DNA of 14,344 nt from Conidiobolus incongruus B7586. Taxonomy: Eukaryota > Entomophthoromycota > Entomophthoromycetes > Entomophthorales > Conidiobolaceae. The stretch is from the NCBI GenBank assembly GCA_000697335.1, contig JNEM01006902.1, forward strand, positions 1 to 14,344, read 5' to 3'. Below are positions 9,423 through 14,344 of this stretch, piece by piece (position 1 is the stretch's first letter; the number at the start of each line of letters is the position of its first letter). A program made the position numbers and the translations under genes. The notes under the pieces were generated by a model that was given only the letters and a program-made list of their open reading frames with translations, was not told the origin of the DNA and did no database searches.

Positions 9423-11156
9423 ATAAATATCAGTTTGAATAAACTGTAGATATAAAAATCAAATATATATGTATTTGGATCACTTAATAATATCATTAAT
9501 TTTAAAATTATACTTGACTTTTGTAACTTTCAAAATACACTTATGCTTTTTTATATAGTTATAAATAATAGTTTTTAAGGTTTGAATATTAATAATATCA
9601 AAATAAATTTTAAATGGTAGTAAAAACTCTATGATATTAGCTAATATATAATTTGGAAAACTTAGATAAAATATTTAATTCCAATTTTTCAAAACATTAT
9701 TAAATATTATTTAAGTTCATCCAAAATTCACATAAATTCGTTTCATATCATAAAGCTTATCAATATCAAATTAACAAAATATAAATTATTTCAACCGCAT
9801 ATTCATGTAAATTTTGAATTTTTTCCCATTATGAGTTTGTATAATTTTGAAATAAATTTAACAATTATACACTATATCATGTATATCATATTAAATAATA
9901 AAATGAAAAAAAAATCAGAATTGGTTAAATAAGATCATAAAAGTTTATTCATAGTTTGAATTGAGTTTTACAATTAGTTTAAAATATCTAATACCCTTAA
10001 TATTATTAAATTAAATTATCGATTGATTTGTTATTATTATTGGTTAATATTACGAAATATTTAATATAAATAAGAAACAGAATTGAAAACTGTAAATATA
10101 GGTTAATATTGAGAAAATTCCTTATATAGTATAACTATATAGATGAAAATGTTAATATATAATATATTTATTCAAATTCTTATTTTAATTTGGATAGTAA
10201 AATGATAAATTAAACCAAATACTAAACGATAAATTAGATATTTTTCTCAAATATAATATATTAATCCAATGAGTTTTGGCTATCATAATAAAAATTTAAA
10301 ATTCATTATTTTAATTTCATTTACACAATTTATTATTTCAAAATTGACTTAGCCAATTTTAATTAATATATAACTTAATTTTTTAATAATATAGTATTTT
10401 AATTAGTCAAATATATAACATACAATGGTTTAAAAGAATTGGATTAATTATAAATTTTTTATTAATAAATACAATAAACTAGAATAATATCACTTTAATT
10501 ATTAACTCTCTCTTATAATAATAATTTGAAATACATAATAGCTGCATAATCTCTCTCTAAATTGCATTTTATTTTCAAAATTCTAACTTTATAATATGTA
10601 AAATTAAATCACAGCTTAATTTTTTACTTAAATTTTTATTATCAAATTAATTTAATGAACAAGGATTTTTATGTCGTGAGTATGAAGGATGAGATAATAA
10701 GTAGTTATCTTTAATAAGTAATTTATTCATAAGTTTAGTTTATGTATTTGATCTTTATAATATGAAGAATAAGGCCTCAATTATATTTTCCTTCAATTGA
10801 TTTATCGTATTAGTTATCAAGCATTAAAAATATATTTTGCTTCTAAATTTACCAAAAATGATAATAATTGCAATAATACCTTATTGATATTAATATTCAA
10901 TAACAAATTTTTAATTAATATTTACTTTAGTATTTATAACGAGTTCAATTTTTCAAAATAATAATAATTATTTCTTAATATTTCAATATTTATTAGGATC
11001 CGCAATTATTTTATTATAATATTTTTTCTAAAAATAATTTATATTATTAATATCGATTCATATCAGTTATATTTCTTGCATTATCAATTTGATATTTAAT
11101 AAAAATATCAACTTATCATAATTTTAATTTTTTAAAATAATTTGAAAAATGTCATT
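9423..11156. other. AT-rich intergenic region
   Basis: About 1.7 kb of AT-rich DNA with stops in all frames. I see no gene, RNA or repeat unit. Short CT-rich patches occur at about 10505-10560, without a clear meaning. Confidence 0.6.
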
Positions 11157-11486
11157 TTAATAAAATAATAAAAGATTTAATATTAAAATGTAAAGACTGT
11201 GGTAGTTTTTTGCTGAAGCATTCAAGTGATACTGAAAATATTTCTTAATTTTATTTGCATTTCTTTGGTTAGTTATGTATTTAGCATTGCTTGGACAGGG
11301 TAAGTCCTCTAAATCAGTCCTTCCAGCTTTTATTTGAAATCCTTTTGCTACTTGTAGGTTTTTGTGAACAGTTGATATAAAATGCTTTTCACAGTATGAT
11401 ATTTTAATAAATACTTTTTTTGAACTGTGATAAAATTTAAAAATATATAATTTAAATTCATAATGGTTTATATAGACTTTTGTCAA
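11157..11486 (-). pseudogene. Unrecognised coding remnant without start codon
   Basis: A 109-codon open frame on the minus strand has no ATG anywhere; only a TTG lies at its upstream end. Composition and amino acid use in the middle part look protein-like, with stretches such as YCEKHFIST, VAKGFQIKAGRTDLEDLPC and YITNQRNANKIKKYF. The downstream end dissolves into an L/I/F-rich tail typical of translated AT-rich spacer. It may be an eroded gene or DNA-transposon fragment, or an internal exon of an unannotated gene; an AG acceptor-like ATATAG lies just upstream on the minus strand. I do not recognise the family and assign no function. Confidence 0.35.
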
Positions 11487-12180
11487 GAAAGCTATATTAT
11501 ATATATAACATCATGAGTATGTAAATTATATATGATCCTTATAGAAAAATTAAAATGATATTAAAACAATTGTGATTTACCAAATTGTATTTGATTTTAA
11601 TATGCGAATTTACTTTTTGGACGAAAGGATAGTAAAATATCGATTTCTTCGCTATTTTTACCAATTTTGATTCATAATTTACATAACAAAGATGCTTAAT
11701 ATTAATAAATTAAAATGAAATATATATTAAAGAAAATAGTTGAAAGAATAAATGAATTGATTTTTTAAAATCTATTGAATTTGATAGGATTGTTATATAA
11801 AAAACACAATTTTATAAATGAACTAACATCATTGTTTCAACAAATCATAATGTCGAAAAGACCATTTCTCGAGATGTATAATTAAGTTGAAAATTGTTGC
11901 ACTTTCTAGTCAATATTTAATGCTTGAATATATATTTTGACATTATTCAAAAATATTATTAATAATATTACCTGAACGAATATTCGGCAAAATGTTTTTA
12001 AAATATTAATGTGAATCCTATTAATCAACATTAGAGGTAGGATGTATGACTATTATTTTTGATTGTATTTATCCTATTAAAATCAGGCACAAAACTCTAT
12101 TAATAATTGATTTTAATTATTTTAATGCTTTTAGCATTTTACCGAAAATTGAGTTTCAAAAGTACACAATCGTCTAATAA

Positions 12181-12189
12181 TATAAATAG
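12181..12189 (+). promoter_or_regulatory. TATA-box candidate for copy 4
   Basis: TATAAATAG followed by TGG lies 78 nt upstream of the copy 4 ATG, a suitable distance for a core promoter with a short leader. The motif is close to consensus, but AT-rich DNA makes chance matches common. Confidence 0.38.
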
Positions 12190-12228
12190 TGGATATTTCA
12201 CCATTGCTCATTCAAATTATTAAAAATA

Positions 12229-12246
12229 ATGGTATCTGAACAATAA
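12229..12246 (+). promoter_or_regulatory. Five-codon upstream ORF in the copy 4 leader
   Basis: ATG GTA TCT GAA CAA TAA (MVSEQ) ends 12 nt before the main start codon and lies downstream of the TATA candidate, so it would be in the transcript if that box is used. Such a minimal upstream ORF could lower or condition translation of copy 4. No equivalent stands right before copies 1 and 2. Confidence 0.4.
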
Positions 12247-12258
12247 AATATAACCCAA

Positions 12259-13231
12259 ATGTTGAAACTCAAGTGGCCCAGAATTCATCTTTTCGAGTTA
12301 CATGATTTGGATTGGTATCCAGATATGTTGAAACATCAAATAACCTTCATGTTACTTATATTTTGGACTATGGAATTGCCCAAATCCGTTACTGATAAAT
12401 ATCCTGAAATTAAACGCTGGATTCGACCTGCTTATCGAGTTGCCTCTGAGCCAATCAGTAGAGCCATCTCCAACTTGGCCGAAATGTACCCTGACGAAGA
12501 GATAGCAGTAATGGATATGTGCTCTGGAGGATCTGGACCTAATCCCATTATCTCCAGACATGTGAATGCTTTACTCAAAGACAAATTAAATAAGCCTATT
12601 AAATTCTATCTCTCAGATCTGTACCCAAATATTGAAACCTGGAAGAAAGTGTGCTCCGAAAATCCTTACCTGAGTTATATTGAAGAGCCCATTGATATCA
12701 CCAAGCCTTTTGAGTTTCCCCAAGCTGATAGAGTTTTCCAAACATTTTACGCATGTTACCACCACTTTACTGATGAATCTGTCAGAAAGATACTAAGTAA
12801 CTCATTCGCGAACTCGGATGGATTTGCGTAAGTGATCAAAAATCATTTTAGTTTTTAATTTTTTGACCAACTTTGACTATAGAATTGTAGAAGTTATCGA
12901 GAGAAGGATCATGGGATTAGTTAATGTGCTATTTATTATGGGTCTCCTGTTTCCACTCTTTATCATTCCTTTTTATATCCGTCATAACCCCATGATGATT
13001 ATTACTTTATACATCTTCCCTGTTCTATTATTTACATGGATCTGGGATGGCACAATCTCTTGTCTTCGTATCAGGACCAATGAGGAATTGATGGAGTTTA
13101 TCAAAGAAATTGATACACCTGGATGGAGATTCGAAACCGGTACTGAATACATCAATTATCCTTGGTCTAGATTGAACTATGTTATCGCTATTAGAACTCC
13201 AAACCCAAGTCAAAGCACTAAATCTAAATGA
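12259..13231 (+). CDS. Class I SAM-dependent methyltransferase-like membrane protein, copy 4
   Basis: Exons 12259-12827 and 12883-13231 join in phase 2 to encode 305 residues. The ATG at 12259 gives MLKLKWPRIHLFE, colinear with copies 1 and 2. The motifs DMCSGGSGPN (86-95), YLSDLYPN (D120), PIDITKPFEF (D146) and FQTFYACYHHF (160-170) are all intact. Exon 2 encodes two hydrophobic segments at about 201-220 and 227-245, then WDGTISCLR and a C-terminal tail with TGTEYIN and AIRTP, ending in a polar STKSK. It is inferred to be a methyltransferase held in a membrane by a hairpin, substrate unknown. Residues 24-40 are also rather hydrophobic (ITFMLLIFW), more than in copies 1 and 2, so the N-terminus may lie on the membrane. 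Bases 12466-12782 match copy 2 at 315 of 317 positions, while the first 69 residues are about equally far from copy 1 (42 identical) and copy 2 (40 identical). A polyadenylation hexamer follows 30 nt after the stop. Confidence 0.86.
12828..12882 (+). other. Spliceosomal intron of copy 4 (55 nt, phase 2)
   Basis: The donor is GC|GTAAGT and the acceptor is ACTATAG|A. Splicing joins DGFA to IVEVIER, exactly matching copies 1 and 2. The first in-frame intron codon is TAA. Confidence 0.88.
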
Positions 13232-13261
13232 TTTTTTTCAACTATAAGCCTATATAATCTA

Positions 13262-13267
13262 AATAAA
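13262..13267 (+). terminator. Candidate polyadenylation signal AATAAA of copy 4
   Basis: AATAAA starts 31 nt after the copy 4 stop codon, similar to its distance in copy 2. Chance occurrence cannot be excluded. Confidence 0.4.
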
Positions 13268-13380
13268 GTTGTATTGAATAAGATTACTCTACATGTTAAA
13301 GATTTTCATTCATTATCACTCAAAATTTTTTGATTATTAAATAATGTTTCATAATTATTGTATTTCAAAATTAACTGTCC

Positions 13381-13406
13381 ATATTGGTTTGTTAATTAAC
13401 CAATAT
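13381..13406. repeat. Perfect 9-bp hairpin with ATTGG/CCAAT arms
   Basis: ATATTGGTT and AACCAATAT form a perfect 9-bp stem around an 8-nt loop, 150 nt after the copy 4 stop. The arms carry CCAAT-box cores on both strands. No T run or gene directly follows, so a role is not evident. Confidence 0.35.
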
Positions 13407-14344
13407 TATTACTAATTTAAGCTGGCTCTATAAACTTATAATTAAAGAATACTCTTTGTTAGTATATCATTCACTGAATCAACTATTTAAATGAGCTTTA
13501 TGGCATACATAATGAATAAATAATTTATTATATGATATTACTATTAATTATCTAATTATGATTATTCTTTACAAAACTTATTGATTCTCTTAATTACTTT
13601 CACATCCAAATAAGGAAATGGTTAACTAAAATAACCAATTACAGAGTTAATATGACCATTGCTCATAAATATTTTGATACTAAGCCAACTAATTATATAT
13701 AATATTATGATATAAGATGTTTAAATTTCAAAGTATATTAAATTACATTTTAACTTTTAAAATATAATTATTAGTCTTTAAAGTATAGGAGATTTTATTT
13801 ATTTATATAAATATTTTTAAATAATTAAAAATTATTTTATTAACTTAACTACTCTGATAATTCAAGGTAATTAAATAATTAAATAATGAGATTCTTAACA
13901 AATTGCTAATACTCACCAATATCCCTTTAATAAAGTTTTATATAAAGGGTTAGTTAATATTATATCTAATTAGAATTTAATAATAAATTTATAATATATA
14001 TATATAGTGATAAAATACTGATATAATATAAAAAAAATTAATATTAAAATAATATGACATAGAATATAATAAGGTAATATAGAATATAGTATGTAAATAT
14101 AAACAAAGTTTAATTAATCTTTAAATTAAGATAAGTCACTAATATATTAAGATTTATATTAAATAATATTAATATACTATAATATTAGTAAACTATATTT
14201 TTAGTTTTAAAAATAATATAAAAGATAAGAAATAATAAAAATTGTTAAGAAACTAGTTCTTTAAATTCTTATATACACTTTCATATAATCCAATTAACTA
14301 TAAATTATATGATTAATTTATACTTATATAATTAAATTAATTGT

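Larger units (their letters stand above)
11487..12258. other. AT-rich region upstream of copy 4
   Basis: I see no gene here. The last about 80 nt hold a TATA-like element and a five-codon upstream open frame that belong to the copy 4 leader. The rest is AT-rich spacer. Confidence 0.55.
13232..14344. other. AT-rich intergenic region downstream of copy 4
   Basis: I see no gene here. It holds a polyadenylation hexamer near the gene and a small hairpin at 13381-13406. The last 600 nt are extremely AT-rich, with short TA runs, and resemble the first kilobase of the window. Confidence 0.6.

Noticed and set aside
9226-9426. 66-codon open frame inside the LTR
   Set aside because: It lies in LTR sequence, begins at a non-ATG codon and runs over the LTR end; it has no protein-like support.
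12200-12211. ACCATTGCTCAT repeated exactly near 13650
   Set aside because: A 12-nt match without flanking similarity is too short to call a repeat in biased DNA.
1-14344. CRISPR arrays, tRNA or rRNA genes, bacterial operons
   Set aside because: No regularly spaced repeats, no cloverleaf pattern and no conserved rRNA stretch were seen; genes have introns and eukaryotic spacing.

Overview
The window looks like nuclear DNA of an AT-rich eukaryote, most likely an early-diverging filamentous fungus. By eye about four fifths of the bases are A or T. Genes are short and far apart. Introns are 51-55 nt, start GTAAGT or GTAATT, end AG, and in one case carry a CTAAC branch-point motif. A GC-richer solo LTR lies in the AT-rich background. 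A zygomycete-type fungus such as a Conidiobolus relative fits these features, but that placement is inference and no marker gene here proves it.

The main content is a dispersed tandem family of four paralogues, all on the + strand. They lie at 1467-2434, 5560-6522, 8252-8749 (truncated) and 12259-13231. The three full copies each have a 569-nt first exon, one short phase-2 intron at exactly the same codon, and a 343-349-nt second exon, giving proteins of 303-305 residues. Exon 1 encodes a class I SAM-dependent methyltransferase-like domain with a DMCSGGSGPN glycine loop and a YLSDLYPN acidic loop. Exon 2 adds two hydrophobic membrane segments, a WD..(I/V)SCLR motif and a short C-terminal domain. 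The architecture matches a poorly characterised protein family that I recall from bacteria and fungi. The substrate is unknown.

The copies are not simple duplicates. Copies 2 and 4 differ at only 2 of 317 nt in the middle of exon 1, yet are only about 58% identical in protein upstream of it and clearly diverged in exon 2. Copy 3 is identical to copy 2 over 333 nt, but its first about 45 nt are heavily changed, it has lost the start codon, and it stops before the intron. Recent gene conversion or segmental copying of the catalytic core explains this best.

One other convincing gene lies on the - strand between copies 1 and 2 (2862-3389). It is a 175-residue, single-exon protein that resembles the tubby C-terminal-like/LURP-one-related fold. 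A 334-bp solo LTR with TG...CA ends and a 4-bp target duplication GTAT lies at 9085-9418. A 109-codon open frame without an ATG (11157-11486, - strand) looks like a gene or transposon remnant. The remaining spacers (1-1466, 2435-2861, 3390-5559, 6523-8251, 8750-9080, 9423-11156, 11487-12258, 13232-14344) are AT-rich with no convincing gene.
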